64,000 nt of DNA, from contig CM062819.1 of the NCBI GenBank assembly GCA_031772625.1, positions 824,517,003 through 824,581,002 of the forward strand, written 5' to 3'. A program made the translations under genes and the position numbers. Shown here one piece after another: positions 21,597 to 33,701 of this stretch (its first letter is position 1; the number at the start of each line of letters is the position of its first letter). The notes beneath the pieces are model-generated. The model did no database searches. It was not told the DNA's origin and saw nothing but the letters and a program-made list of their open reading frames with translations. This DNA is from Pinus tabuliformis. Taxonomy: Eukaryota > Streptophyta > Pinopsida > Pinales > Pinaceae.

Positions 21597-22747
21597 TGTT
21601 AATTTTCCTTAACCTAAGCTAATGGCAATTTATTTCCAAGTAAATCACTTGCTATAAATTAATTCACTATAGATTACCAAATAAATGCACTATTGGAATT
21701 TTAACAAGTAAATAAAAATAAAATAGCGGAAACAAATTAAGACACCAATCTCAAACACATGCACAGAAGATTTTTGCCCTTCAAAATCTATTGTTTCATT
21801 CTAATAATCTACAACATACAAAGGCTCTCTTCCTATAATGGCCCTCTGAGAAAAAACACATACAACAAAAACCTGGAAACGACCCCGCTAACCAAACTCT
21901 CTACAGATCTATCCTTCAATATTACTTAGCTAAATTGGATCCTTCCCTCACTACCCCTGGCATTCTTCCCTAACACTACACACTTGATGAAAGTCTTTCT
22001 CCACCCAATCACTGAGATCCCACTATCTCATTGTGTCTTGGGCTAAAATACGTGTCTTCTCCCTTAGCCAAACCTTCATTTTATAACTTTGAGTTATGAT
22101 TAAATCCACAACTCTAAACTCTGGAATTATTCACTATTGAAATTAGAGCTCAACTTCACTTGGGATAATGGTTGAGATTTATCTAATTCACTAATGCAAA
22201 TAACCTTTGCATTTCATTAGATTAGACTCGCTTTTTCTAATAAAAAGAAATTGCTAAGGTTAAAGGTTCCTTGCATGACTTCCACGCGTCTAGAAACTTA
22301 GACATGTGTGCAAGTACCTATCGGATGCTACTATCATCAACATATTTGCTAGTCACTTCAGCAATGTGGTCCTCTTCTTCTCCTTGAATGCACTCTTCCC
22401 TCTTCCAAATCTCCAATTGTCTTCTCATGTGTGTGATTCAACTATCCTAATCTTGTCCTATTTATGCTTTGTTAAATGATAACAAATCTCCTCAGTTCTA
22501 GCTGCCACCTATCTTAATTATGACATGCATGTCAAGAACTTCTTGAACATTTCATTTAGAATCCCAAGACTAGTTGACTTCAAAACATTAGACTTTCACT
22601 TTTCTTATATTCTTTAAGTGAAATTACAAAATAGAATTATTTATCACTTTCCCTAAGTGGTCACTAATAAAATGCATCAAACCACTTATTGCAAATTCAC
22701 ACCAAAAACTACACAAGAAGTTCTTGCTTGAGCCACATTTCTCAACA
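21597..22747 (-). mobile_element. Copia-type 5' LTR, minus orientation
   Basis: It begins TGTTAATTTTCC directly after an antisense primer site TTGATACCA (21,588-21,596), so it is the 5' LTR of a minus-strand element. A TATAAAATG box reads on the minus strand near 22,079-22,085. The outer end is tentatively placed at TTCTCAACA (22,747), which pairs with the TGTTAA end only loosely. No partner LTR or coding region is in the window. Confidence 0.5.
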
Positions 22748-23092
22748 TTCCTATCTGCCTACAATGTTGACATTCTCAAATTCCAAGTATTTCTTTAAAT
22801 TCCATCCTTTTAACTTGTATTTTTTAGATTTTCAAAATCCATGTTGCTTCCCTCTTATTATCATTTTTCATGGCTCATAGAACAATTAGAGGTTTGTTTT
22901 TTTAACTAGAACATTGTTTTTGTCAAGCAGTGTTTGATCACCAAATATTGCCTTGCCTCTTATAATCATTTTTCATGGCTCATAGAACAATTTAGAGGTT
23001 CACTTTTAAATTTTTTTACTTTGTTTTTTTTCCAATAGTGTTCGATGTTCATTTTTCCATTTTCTTTTGCCTTTAGGCTTGAAGTTGGAAGT
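22748..23092. repeat. Non-coding stretch with a ~104-bp direct duplication
   Basis: 'ctcttat.atcatttttcatggctcatagaacaatt' occurs at about 22,853 and again at about 22,957, with 'agaggtt' following both. No gene is seen. Confidence 0.6.
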
Positions 23093-23104
23093 TTAGTATT
23101 GCAT

Positions 23105-24110
23105 TGCCAATATGTCGAAGCCTTTGGACCCATTTTGGCAATAGAGTGAACTAGAAGATGGGACAAATTGTGGGCAGCAAATGGCAAGAGGGGTTAGCTG
23201 ATTGAAATACCACTTAGCAAAAATCCTAGGGGATGATGTTGGGATTTGTGGTGGATCAACACCAGAGATTATGCGAGCTATCCACAATGCTATTGATGAA
23301 ATGGATAAATCAAGGGAAGAGGGAGTTGCTACCAAACTTGAACTTGCCACCAATAGAATAGCTAGATCCTCAAGAACCATATGCAGATTCGAGTCACATG
23401 CCAGTGAGAGGGACTCCACATATCCACCTTCCATAAGGATTTCACATTTTTTTGTTCCAAAAACTAAACATGGAGTACAACATCACATCTAGTCAATGGT
23501 TAAGAAAAAGGAGAACCAAGAAGCAAAAAATGTTGTTGAGAGGTGTCTTTTCTAGAGCAACATACCTTTGAGCATCACAAAGACCAATCCATCTTTCCAA
23601 CCAATTGTGACATTATCATTATTGTTGGCGTAGGGTATAAGTGCCCTACCAATAAGGAGCTCTCAAGGCCAATTCCTCAAGTGGAAAAGAATGACATCAT
23701 CACTAGATTGGAGGACCTAAAGAAGTCAATTTAGGCCAATGGATGCACGGTGGTATCCGATGGTTGGATAGATGGAAAGGGTAGGACCTTCTTAATTTCT
23801 TGGTACATTTTCCTAGGGGTACAGTGTTTATCAAATATATTCATACATCAACACATATAAAATATGCAACATTGTTATGTGAGTTGATGGATCATTCCAT
23901 CCAACAGATTGGTTTGCAACATGTTGTGCAGATCATGACAAATAATACAACTAATTATGTGGTTGCTAGCAAGATGTTAATGGAGAAACACCCCACATTG
24001 TTCTGGACTCCAGGTGTTTCTTGTTACCCATCCAAATACATGGGTAACCCTAGGAGAAAAAAAAAAATCTATGTTGCAGCTTTCCAGGCAGCAGCCTTAA
24101 CATGATTCAC
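23105..24110 (+). pseudogene. Decayed hAT-family transposase (BED finger plus DUF659)
   Basis: The first part reads as a BED zinc-finger region: 'KPLDPFW' at 23,117-23,137, then 'LKYHLAKILGDDVGIC' at about 23,202-23,250, with the finger's last conserved histidine region visible. A DUF659 region follows: 'GVGYKCPTNKELSRP' (about 23,625-23,670), then 'DGWIDGKGRT' (about 23,761-23,790), then 'PRGTVFIK' and 'VVQIMTNNTTNYVVASKMLMEKHPTLFWTP' in separate pieces at 23,812-24,012. These are hallmarks of plant hAT transposases with an RNase H-like fold. In-frame stops at 23,142 and 23,199 and at least one frame change near 23,800 show it is dead. The C-terminal dimerisation domain is not seen. It may be related to the source of the short hAT elements in this window. 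Confidence 0.75.
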
Positions 24111-24111
24111 A

Positions 24112-24741
24112 AATAGTCAGCCTTAGATGCCTCTCATCCATGATCTAGTCAATATATTCATTAATCTATACAACTCATCCAATGAAGATGGGTCATCTAT
24201 TGTGAGGTATTTTAACCATTTTTGCATTCAAGTGCTTTTATTTAATGTTTGAGGCATTCTAGTATGCATCACAAGTTGAAATTGGATTATAAACAACTAT
24301 TGGTTGCGTACTTGTTCCCCTAATTCACCTTGGTGGTTATCATGTGTCACTTTCCTTTGAGTCTTTTCTTTCATTGTCTAGGAGGGGCACAAATAGGGGT
24401 CTCTGAAGATGGTAGCGCTCCATGTTATTCACACTTAACACTTGTCATCATCCCCATATCCAATATCCCATCTCTTGATTGGTTGTTGTCAGTCACTCAT
24501 GTTGGTTCACTACTGGCCTTCTTTTATGAGAATGGGTTGAATATACTCGAGGTTGACCTAGTTGTAAGAAAAGAAAGAGGATGAGCCAAAACTTTGGAAT
24601 GCAAAAAAATGGCAAGGGATGTAAAGCAAGTAAAAGCCAAAAGTATCTTGAGCTCTACCCCCTCTTATATAGCTACTCGTCCCAAAGAGTGTCCATGCAT
24701 ATCACACATATCAAAGTAAAAGGAACTCTCTGTAAACATCC
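24112..24741. other. No gene recognised
   Basis: About 630 bp between the transposase relic and the next LTR. A frame at 24,330-24,584 shows no family motif. This may be the decayed 3' part of the hAT element; no terminal repeat was located. Confidence 0.4.
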
Positions 24742-25633
24742 TGTTGAAATGTGTAACTAGGTTCGGTCTTCAAAATAACATATGTAATCATGATTATATG
24801 TATTGATGTAAAGAGAAGAATAAATTTATTATTGTCATTCTTGAAGCATGGGTTTCATGCTCAAGGAAAATTTATTTTTATAGGTCAAACACCCATTGAA
24901 TACTTCTAGGGTTTGTCATTAAGTCGACAAATCAATTGAGTCATTGTCATGTATGGAAGACCCTTTTGGGCATGTTGTATATTGTAAAGAAAATTTAATT
25001 GAGTCAAAGACCCTCCAAGACCTTGTCATAGTGCTACCACAAGTCGGCCTTCATAAGATGACAAGTTGGCCTACGAAGAGGAACACGTCGGCCTATTAGG
25101 GCCCTCAAAGAAGTTTATAAATTGAAGCACTCGACCTCATCCAAATGACATCAACCAAGCACAAGAATTTCGATAAAAGGAAGAAAAGGTGACCTAAAAC
25201 CAACGAAGGAAGAGAAGACATAAAGGAAGGAAGAACCGAATTTCTGAGGGTTGTTTTAGGGCTAAATTCCTCACACGTGTGAAAAAACTTGGGCATCATT
25301 TATTGTAGTAGAGACCGAAATATTGCAATCACAATAAGAGACCGAAAACAAGTGAAAGAGAGACCATCTTGCAAGTCGAATTGTTGAAGAAGAAGCCATT
25401 GTCCAAGAGAAGGAGAAAAGAGATGCAACTCACCATCTTTATCTCATATGTGCCAACTAAGGTTTCTGCAATGAAGACCAAAAACTTCAGTCTTGAAACG
25501 GCTAGCCGAAATTCTAAAGAGAAGCCAAAATTTGAGGTATTACAGTAAATTTGACCAGCGTTGACTTTGTGGAAGAAGAGCTAATCAAAAAGGTGGTTTG
25601 ACTTGGTGTTGGAGGGGTCATAGTCAAGGGTCA
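24742..25633 (+). mobile_element. P-family LTR, cut by element A
   Basis: Starts TGTTGAAATGTGTAACTAGG with all the P-family landmarks: GCATGGGTTTCATGC near 24,846, 'AAGTCGGCCT' near 25,041, TATAAATTG near 25,115 and CACACGTGTG near 25,272. It stops abruptly at 25,633 where element A begins. The last third seen in the copy at 20,262-21,512 is missing here, as expected if A landed inside it. Confidence 0.75.
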
Positions 25634-27469
25634 TGTTACCCATCATCCATGGGTGGTATCATAGGAGAATTTTTTTCTCCTAGATGGTCCTTAAACGACA
25701 GCCAGCAAGCCCTTGCAGCCAACAGATAGCTTGATGTGCCACTATCTCCACCACTTGAGCCAGTGATGTGGTCCCTTGCCCATTTGTTATGATCATATGT
25801 TTGAAGGTGGGCCTCCCAACCCTGAAGGTATGGCTTTTCATTGGTGTACTTGAGTAATTTTGTTTACTTAGCACGTGGGAAAAAGCCAAGCATAAGCTCT
25901 ACCCCTTATTTATGACCATCACCTTGGTTCCTATGAGCCCTAGAAGAGCCCCCTCCAAGTTAAGGAAGCCATGATTGCCCCAACTCATGGTGGGAAATGA
26001 ACTACCCCACCTTAAAGGGGCTATCTACTATTGTATCCTACACATCATGCTCTCATTCCCCAGAGCCCCGAGCAGTTATGAAGAAAAATCGATCAAAGGC
26101 AAAGGCATATGAAGAAGGGTGGAAAAACAAATGTCAGGGTAACTTATGTACCACGATTGCTTCCTCCTACACTCATATACCCAAGTGAGGGCTTCTCTTA
26201 TTATAGCTACCCTTGTACCATGGCATGTGGCTTCGAGTTTTTCCCCTGATTCCCACTCCATTCCATCATTATATGTTAAGTTTAGGTATGTTCTATGCTA
26301 GAGCAATTTATTTAAATTTTCATAGTTAGCAATCACATCAACATTGCAATAAACTGCAGATAGAACATAAATATAAAATCGCAGAAGACAAGCCAAGACA
26401 AGAGAACACAAGATATGGCGCGAGCCAGGGACAAACCCCACAATGTGTGGGGAAACCATTTGATCAAATCTTCTTTTATCTTCAAAATTCAACAGAGAGA
26501 GAGAGAGAGTACATTTACAACATAAGTCAACACTTTGACTTTATCTAGATCTAAGCATAAATCATCTCCTATAACGATGAGATCAGTTGAAGACATTTTG
26601 CTTCAACTGATACCTATCATCATGCTGCATCTGGTTCTCTAGTTGCACCACTGCATACTACATCATGCGGCTGTCCATGTCCATGATCTTGCTCAAACTA
26701 ATGTGCATCATCATCATTCTGCTGCCCCTGCTAATGTATCATTGTGCTGCCCATGCACATGATCTCATAGTGCTGCCCATGCTAATGTATCATTTTGCTG
26801 CTCATGCACATGATTTCATGGTGCTTCCCATCATGTTGCTGCCCATGCTCCATGTATTCGTTTCACAGCCCATCTACAATATATCATGATGCTGCCCAAG
26901 ACTGCATTATATATATGTGCCCAGATCACACAACGTTCTTATCTCTATGCCACCGAAGTTTATATACCTAATCAATATCACTTTCTGAACACAGTATATA
27001 ATCCCTGTTGACAGGGTTCCATTATATATATGACTGTCTACTACAACATATGTCTATGACTGTGTACAACAGCGTATGTATATTTCCATGACTGTGTATA
27101 TCCATGACAGTGCTTTGATGTCTCCATGACCTGCATCGTATAGAGTCTCCATAGACTGCTAACTATCTCCATGAATAAGTCTTCATGAAACTATGTGACT
27201 AGATTCTCCATTCCTGGATCTTTGTTGTCGAATCCACATACATCGAGAGTGTCAACAATTTGCTACGTGCCATGACTGCACCATGCCCTACTGTGGATTC
27301 CTTTACCTTGACAGCAGCTTTGTTACTTACTGCGGCTTCATTATCATGACCCTGTGCTCTGCGTATGAACAGCGTATATGTGTCAACGTATATGAACAGC
27401 GTATTAATCTTTCAACCCTGCGTAAAGAACAACATATATGAACTGTGTATGTGTCTCTATTACCAGCAT

Positions 27470-27660
27470 ACTGATTTGCGTATTAGGGCACTATTACCAG
27501 TGTACTGATCTGCATATTAGGGCACTATTACCAGCGTATATATGTATGTTTGCACTGTGGCTGATCTGCGTATTAGGGCACTATTATCAGCGTATATATG
27601 TATGTTTGCACTGCGACTGATCTGCGTATTAGGGCACTATTATCAGCGTATATATGTCTT
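27470..27660. repeat. Tandem repeats in the LTR of element B
   Basis: 'CTGATCTGCGTATTAGGGCA' with 'ctattaccagcgtatatatg' recurs in units of about 35 and 65 bp, four to five times. The same array occurs in the other LTR at about 32,590-32,780. AGCGTA/TGCGTAT words also recur throughout the rest of the LTR. Confidence 0.8.
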
Positions 27661-28329
27661 CATTCACGATGGATAAGGTGTCCATATTTACCTGCATATA
27701 TCCTCATCATGAACAGCGTGTATTGATCTCTATTGCTGTGTGTATATATCGCCATTGCTGCGTATATGTATCTCCATTGCCTGCGTATATGTATTGCCTT
27801 TGCCTGCGTGTAGACTTCTCCATCTAGGATTTCTTCCATAACAAACAGCGTATAAGTCTCGCATGTCTCTATTATGAACACCGTATAAGTCTCCTTGATC
27901 TACGTTGGATTAGGGCATCATTTTAGGGCATCCTTCATTAGTGTATCTCCTTCTCCAAAAACCCAAGACGTGGAGAGGAGATCCCATAATGAATGTGTAT
28001 CAAATGACTTAAAGTCTTCTCTTATTTATACTAAAAATGAGGATGATGAATAGACACGTCGGATGGGCTTCTAGAGCCTACATAAGAGTTGGTCGGCTTG
28101 ATAATAATTACATAAACAAAAATAAATTCATATCTCCATGAATACTTATCGGAATCGGATGATCTTTGGATCAATCCTACACCTCTCGACGAGAGGGATC
28201 CAATAAAAATATCAGCTGCCATAAATAAGCCGACCCACATGGAGTTTGGCCCTAGTTGCCAATTTAACACTCCCTCTCAACTAGGGAGAACTCCATCCAT
28301 TGATCCATAAGTCCAACTGTACTATCTCT

Positions 28330-28460
28330 GCCATCAGTGCCCTGCACTGTTCTACCCAACTCTGCTCAGCTCTGCTGGCTCTACTCTGCTCAGCTCTGCT
28401 GGCTCTGGTAGCTCTGCTCTACTCAGATCTGTTGGCTCTGCTAACTCTGCTCTGCTGAAC
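28330..28460. repeat. CTCTGCT-rich low-complexity tract
   Basis: Imperfect repeats of 'ctctgct(c/g)(a/g)(g/c)' and 'gctggctct', next to the 3' LTR of element B on its internal side. Confidence 0.8.
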
Positions 28461-28529
28461 TATGAAGAAGAAGAATTGATCGAGAATGTCTCATACCATT
28501 CTCCACTGACCCAAAGTCAGACTCTGAGT

Positions 28530-29295
28530 GCGTACCACTGGTCCCAGACCAGTCTCAACCGACCCAAAGTCAGCGTCATAGTAGGTACCACTCCTACTAC
28601 TGGTCCCAGACCAGTATCGCAGTTTTAGAGGCGGACCCGAAGTCAGCATCATAGAATGTACCACTCTCACTGGTCCTAGACCAGTACTGCACTGACACGA
28701 AGTCAGTCTCGGAGTATGTACCACTGGTCCCAGACCAGTCTCAGCCGACCCGAAGTCAGCGTCATAGTATGTACAACTCCTACCACTGGTCCCAGACCAG
28801 TATCGCAGGCTCAGAGAGTGTACTACTAGTCCCAGACCAGTCTCAACCGACTCGAAGTCAACGTCATAGTATGTATGACTCTCACTGGTCCCAGACCAGT
28901 CCTGCACTGACACGAAGTCAGTCTCGGAGTATGTACCACTGGTCCCAGACCAGTCTCAACCGACTCGAAGTCAACGTCATAGTATGTACAACTCCTACCA
29001 CTGGTCCCAGACCAGTATCGCAAGCTCAGAGAGTGTACTACTGGTCCCAGACTAGTCTCAACCGACCCGAAGTCAGTGTCATAGTATGTATGACTCTCAC
29101 TGGTCCCAGACCAGTCTCAACCGACCCGAAGTCAGCGTCATAGTATGTACGACTCTCACTGGTCCCAGACCAGTCCTGCACTGACACAAAGTCAGTCTCG
29201 GAGTATGTACCACTGGTCCCAGACCAGTCTCAGCCGACCCGAAGTCAGCGTCATAGTATGTACAACTCCTACTACTGGTCCCAGACCAGTATCAT
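28530..29295. repeat. Minisatellite of palindromic ACTGGTCCCAGACCAGT units
   Basis: Fourteen copies of an ACTGGTC-ccA-GACCAGT inverted repeat (7-bp stems, 3-bp loop, a few with one change) lie near 28,537, 28,598, 28,669, 28,723, 28,785, 28,826, 28,873, 28,939, 29,000, 29,039, 29,098, 29,157, 29,211 and 29,273. Between them a second conserved block alternates, 'CGACCCGAAGTCAGCGTCAT', with 'agtatgtac'. Spacing is 39-71 bp. It lies in element B between the pol remnant and the 3' LTR. It makes long spurious open frames on both strands. Confidence 0.9.
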
Positions 29296-29439
29296 TTATC
29301 CCAGATCAATGGAGGACATCCTAGCGTAGGGAGTACGGTAGATACAACAATGCGTCCATCGGTACTACTATGGTCCCTAACTTCATTTCCCTGCTCATTG
29401 ATCAGATGAGAGGTACTTCCCATGAGTCCCAGACTACAT

Positions 29440-29660
29440 GGGTAGGATGCCTCGACAGGAGAACTTAATCAATCCTGTCCTCACAGGAGAACACATCAAT
29501 CCTGCTACAATCGCCATGGAGAACACATCAATCCAGGCCACCATGGAGAACACATCAATCCAGGCCTCACAGGAGAACTAATCATCCTGCTACACAAGAG
29601 AGCGAATCATCTTGTCCCACAAGAGAGCGAATCATCTTGTTTCAGTGCGCACCACCAGGG
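29440..29660. repeat. Short tandem repeats in element B
   Basis: 'ggagaacacatcaatcc(t/a)g' occurs about four times (29,458-29,570), then 'caagagagcgaatcatcttgt' twice (29,595-29,640). Low-complexity DNA next to the minisatellite; no gene. Confidence 0.8.
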
Positions 29661-29839
29661 GAGGGTGAGTCACCCTATGGTCGTATGTTGCTCCAGTAAG
29701 AACTGCAAGCCCCCTAAAGCTCCTAGAGCTCAATGTATGCAACATGCAGGACCCTTTTACAAAGGTCTCTTGACGACTCCAAGTCGTTCGGGAAAATCAC
29801 AAATTTGATCTTTCCCCCAGGGCTTTAGCGACCTGTACA

Positions 29840-30740
29840 TCATCTCAGTGCGATGGAGCCTCCTTGCTCATCGACTTTCCATATCCCAGATAAGGCAGTA
29901 TCGGATGTCTATCCACTGGAGCAATTGTCAAATACAGGATTCCTCAATAATTGAATCCTACCTCTGGTTGTCACTGAGAAAAAACAGCTCACTTAAGAGC
30001 TTCCGCAACCATGCAGCTTCATACGAGATCATACTCGTAGCCATGTATTCAGTCTTGGCAATGCTCATAGCAACCGACTTCTGCTTCCTGCATCGTAGCA
30101 GAATCCAAAGAGAACCAACACTAAAAAGTGCTCTAGTGATCCTCCATATTGCCTGCCCATTCAGCATTCGAATAATAATGCAATTTCTTCTTTCCGGTAG
30201 TGTATCTCAATCCATGAGAGATTGTGCCCTGAAGATATCTTAGAAGATTCTTGGCACCAATCTAGTGAGGCTCAACCAAATATGAGCTCACCATGCTAAC
30301 TGAAACACAGATGTCCGGACAGAGGTTCTCCAAAAACATCAACACGAATGAGTTTATGAAACTCAGAGGCATTTCCCAAATCTGGTCCGACATCATTACC
30401 ATATAACTTCTGAAAGTTAAGATCCTCGAGGCAGTCACAAGCTTGCAGCTTATCTTCCCACATTCAGAATCCAACTCCCTCTGTCTCCTATAAATGAGAG
30501 GGTCTGCACCTGTCAGACATAGGTGCCGGTACGAGAGGTTTAGCATCCACAACCTTCGAGTAATGGTTTTGGATCGGTTTCACTCCTAGTGAATCTCAGC
30601 TGCATTAGACAGCTATCAACCCTCTCATACTACACCTGAGGTGATTTGCTTCAAGCCATAAAGGGCTTTCTTCCACCTGTATACATGAGATTCCTGATCA
30701 TGAGTCTCAAACTCCTTGGGTTGTTCCAAGCCTGTGGACC
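29840..30740 (-). mobile_element. Copia RT C-terminus and RNase H remnant in element B
   Basis: Minus strand, from high to low coordinate: an RT block near 30,640-30,730 of the 'KALYGLKQ' type, then 'VSMVSSYLVEPH' near 30,262-30,300, then an RNase H block with 'VAMSIAKTEYMATSMISYEA' and 'WLRKLLSEL' at about 29,985-30,080. This is the standard order at the end of Copia pol. Broken, with many breaks. Confidence 0.75.
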
Positions 30741-31413
30741 TGCTGTAAGAGGGGAATGGTCCCCTTATAATATTTTCCTTCGGTGCATTTCAGACATGTA
30801 CCTTCATGCTTCTTTTTGAATTAAGGCATCCTAGTCACCATCTGACTCACAGACCTCCGGAGTTGAGTCAATGGACATGGTCCCTAGTGGACTTCCTGCA
30901 ACTTGATACAACCCTAAATTCAAAAACATCTTTAAAAGATCTATTTTCAAACACGTACCTTTCCATCGATAAGTGCCACCCTGTAACCAGGTTCGATCAG
31001 GTACATAAAAGAGATTTTGGGGTTCCTTGCTTTCGTGGAAGAGCCGACCATTTCCTTGATGACCTGCATTACCAGTCATTCTTTTGATCATTGAGGATGT
31101 CCCAGGATTGATTGTTATCTTCATCAAGAGATGTGTCTTTGCCATTCAGACACTCCTTCGCATAACAGCCGAACTTATTTCAACAAGGCATCCACCTTTC
31201 CTTCCACCCTTAGATCCGAACTTCCCAATGAAGTGATCTTAAGATGGACCATCAAAATCTTCCGCTGCGCCATTCTAACAACATTCTCTGCTTTGACTTC
31301 ACCCTAGGTGAATTATGAGGAACCCATTGATCCTTCTGTCTTGTCCCAACTGTCTTCGGTGATTGCTCTTTCACTCTTCCTTGGGCATTGTCTTCACCTC
31401 AGCTCTGATACCA
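30741..31413 (-). mobile_element. Leader region of element B, no coding recognised
   Basis: Runs from the RT remnant to the primer-binding site. Two overlapping frames on opposite strands near 30,806-31,145 show no gag or protease motif. Probably the untranslated leader joined to the pol remnant by internal loss. Confidence 0.5.
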
Positions 31414-33701
31414 TGTTAAGTTTAGGTATGTTCTATGCTAGAGCAATTTATTTAAATTTTCATAGTTAGCAATCACATCAACATTGCAATAAACTGCAGA
31501 TAGAACATAAATATAAAATCGCAGAAGACAAGCCAAGACAAGAGGACACAAGATATGGCGCGAGCCAGGGACAAACCCCACAATGTGTGGGGAAACCCTT
31601 TGATCAAATCTTCTTTTATCTTCAAAATTCAGCAGAGAGAGAGAGAGTACATTTACAACAGAAGTCAACACTTTGAATTTATCTAGATCTAAGCATAGAT
31701 CATCTCCTATAACGATGAGATCAGTTGAAGACATTTTGCTTCAACTGATACCTATCATCATGCTGCATCTGGTTCTCTAGTTGCACCACTGCATACTACA
31801 TCATGCGGCTGTCCATGTCCATGATCTTGCTCAAACTAATGTGCATCATCATCATGTTGTTGCCCCTGCTAATGTATCATTGTGCTGCCCATGCACATGA
31901 TCTCATAGTGCTGCCCATGCTAATGTATCATTGTGCTGCTCATGCACATGATTTCATAGTGCTTCCCATCATGCTGCTGCCCATGCTCCATGTATTCGTT
32001 TCACAGCCCATCTACAATATATCATGATGCTGCCCAAGACTGCATTATATATATGTGCCCATATCACACAACGTTCTTATCTCTATGCCACCGAAGTTTA
32101 TATACCTAAGCAATATCACTTTCTGAACACAGTATATAATCCCTGTTGACAGCGTTCCATTATATATATGACTGTCTACTACAACATATGTCTATGACTG
32201 TGTACAACAGCGTATGTATATTTCCATGACTGTGTATATCCATGACAGTGCTTTGATGTCTCCATGACCTGCATCGTATAGAGTCTCCATAGACTGCCAA
32301 CTGTCTTCATGAAACTATGTGACTAGATTCTCTATTCCTAGATCTATGTTGTCGGATCCACATACATCGAGAGTGTCAACAATTTGCTACGTGCCATGAC
32401 TGCACCATGCCCTACTGTGGATTCCTTTACCTTGACAGCAGCTTTGTTACTTACTGCGGCTTCATTATCATGACCCTGTGCTCTGCGTATGAACAGTGTA
32501 TATGTGTCAACGTATATGAACAGCGTATTAATCTTTCAACCCTGCATAAAGAACAACATATATGAACTGCGTATGTGTCTCTATTACCAGCATACTAATT
32601 TGCGTATTAGGGCACTATTACCAGTGTATTGATCTGCGTATTAGGGCACTATTACCAGCGTATATATGTATGTTTGCACTGCGGCTGATCTGCGTATTAG
32701 GGCACTATTATCAGCATATATATGTATGTTTGCACTGCGGCTGATCTGCGTATTAGGGCACTATTATCAGCGTATATATGTCTTCATTCACGGTGGATAA
32801 GGTGTCCATATTTACCTGCATATATCCTCATCATGAACAGCGTGTATTGATCTCTATTGTTGTGTATATATATCGCCATTGCTGCGTATATGTATCTCCA
32901 TTGCCTGCGTATATGTATTGATTTTGCCTGCGTGTAGACTTCTCCATCTAGGATTTCTTCCATAACAAACAGCGTATAAGTCTCGTATGTCTCTATTATG
33001 AACAGCGTATAGGTCTCCTTGATCTACGTTGGATTAGGGCATCATTTTAGGGCATCCTTCATTAGTGTATCTCCTTCTCCAAAAACCCAAGACGTGGAGA
33101 GGAGATCCCATAATGAATGTGTATCAAATGACTTAAAGGCTTCTCTTATTTATACTAAAAATGAGGATGATGAATAGACACGTCGGATGGGCTTCTAGAG
33201 CCTACATAAGAGCTGGTCGGCTTGATAATAATTACATAAACAAAAATAAATTCATATCTCCATGAATACTTATCGGAATCGGATGATCTTTGGATCAATC
33301 CTACACCTCTCGACGAGAGGGATCCAATAAAAATATCAGCTGCCATAAATAAGCCGAGCCACATGGAGTTTGGCCCTAGTTGCCAATTTAACATTATAGC
33401 ACATGCCACCTACTACTTGATGGATGTACCATGGACATGTCACCCCCTTAAAAGGTTGAAATCACCTAATAGGGTCTTTGGTTAACCCCTTTATTGAGCT
33501 TGGAGACACTTGTACATGCCAAAGCTCACTATCGAAGGGCATGCCATTATGAAGTGCCCATTTGATTCCATGATACGTAAACTCTTTTACTTGATTATTC
33601 TAATAATTTATTGTACGAGAGAGCAAAGGGGACGCATTGGATCTTATACAAGATTGCAGGTGGGTCTCCATTTGTTGTTTGGTCTCCCTATACGAGGTCC
33701 A

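Larger units (their letters stand above)
26274..33393 (-). mobile_element. Element B: young, non-autonomous Copia element (7.1 kb)
   Basis: Inserted in A's 5' LTR with a perfect 5-bp duplication TTATA (26,269-26,273; 33,394-33,398). The LTRs are 26,274-28,269 and 31,414-33,393, starting TGTTAAGTTTAGG and ending AATTTAACA on the plus strand. They differ by only 2-3 percent by eye. An antisense primer site GCTCTGATACCA lies at about 31,402-31,413 and a purine tract (complement of CTCCCTCTC) at 28,270-28,278, so the element reads on the minus strand. The 3.1-kb internal region holds only RT and RNase H remnants and repeats; gag, protease and integrase are not recognisable. Broken, with many breaks; it must have moved by borrowed proteins. 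A TATAAATA box reads on the minus strand at 28,023-28,030 and 33,147-33,154. Confidence 0.9.

Noticed and set aside
23202-23492. A 96-codon host protein gene
   Set aside because: It is one open piece of the decayed BED-DUF659 transposase, with stops before it and the next domain in another frame.
25680-26188. Frames of 60-70 codons near the start of element A
   Set aside because: They lie in the LTR and are matched by equally arbitrary frames in the other LTR (around 49,314-49,832) without conserved reading frame.
28491-29143. Overlapping open frames of 124-140 codons on both strands with repeated 'GPVV' / 'SQTS' peptides
   Set aside because: They are translations of the palindromic minisatellite in element B. 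The frames stay open because the repeat lacks stop words; no gene.
28530-29295. Regularly spaced short palindromic repeats resembling a CRISPR array
   Set aside because: The intervening blocks are themselves conserved repeats, spacing is uneven, there are no cas genes and the DNA is plant nuclear. It is a minisatellite.
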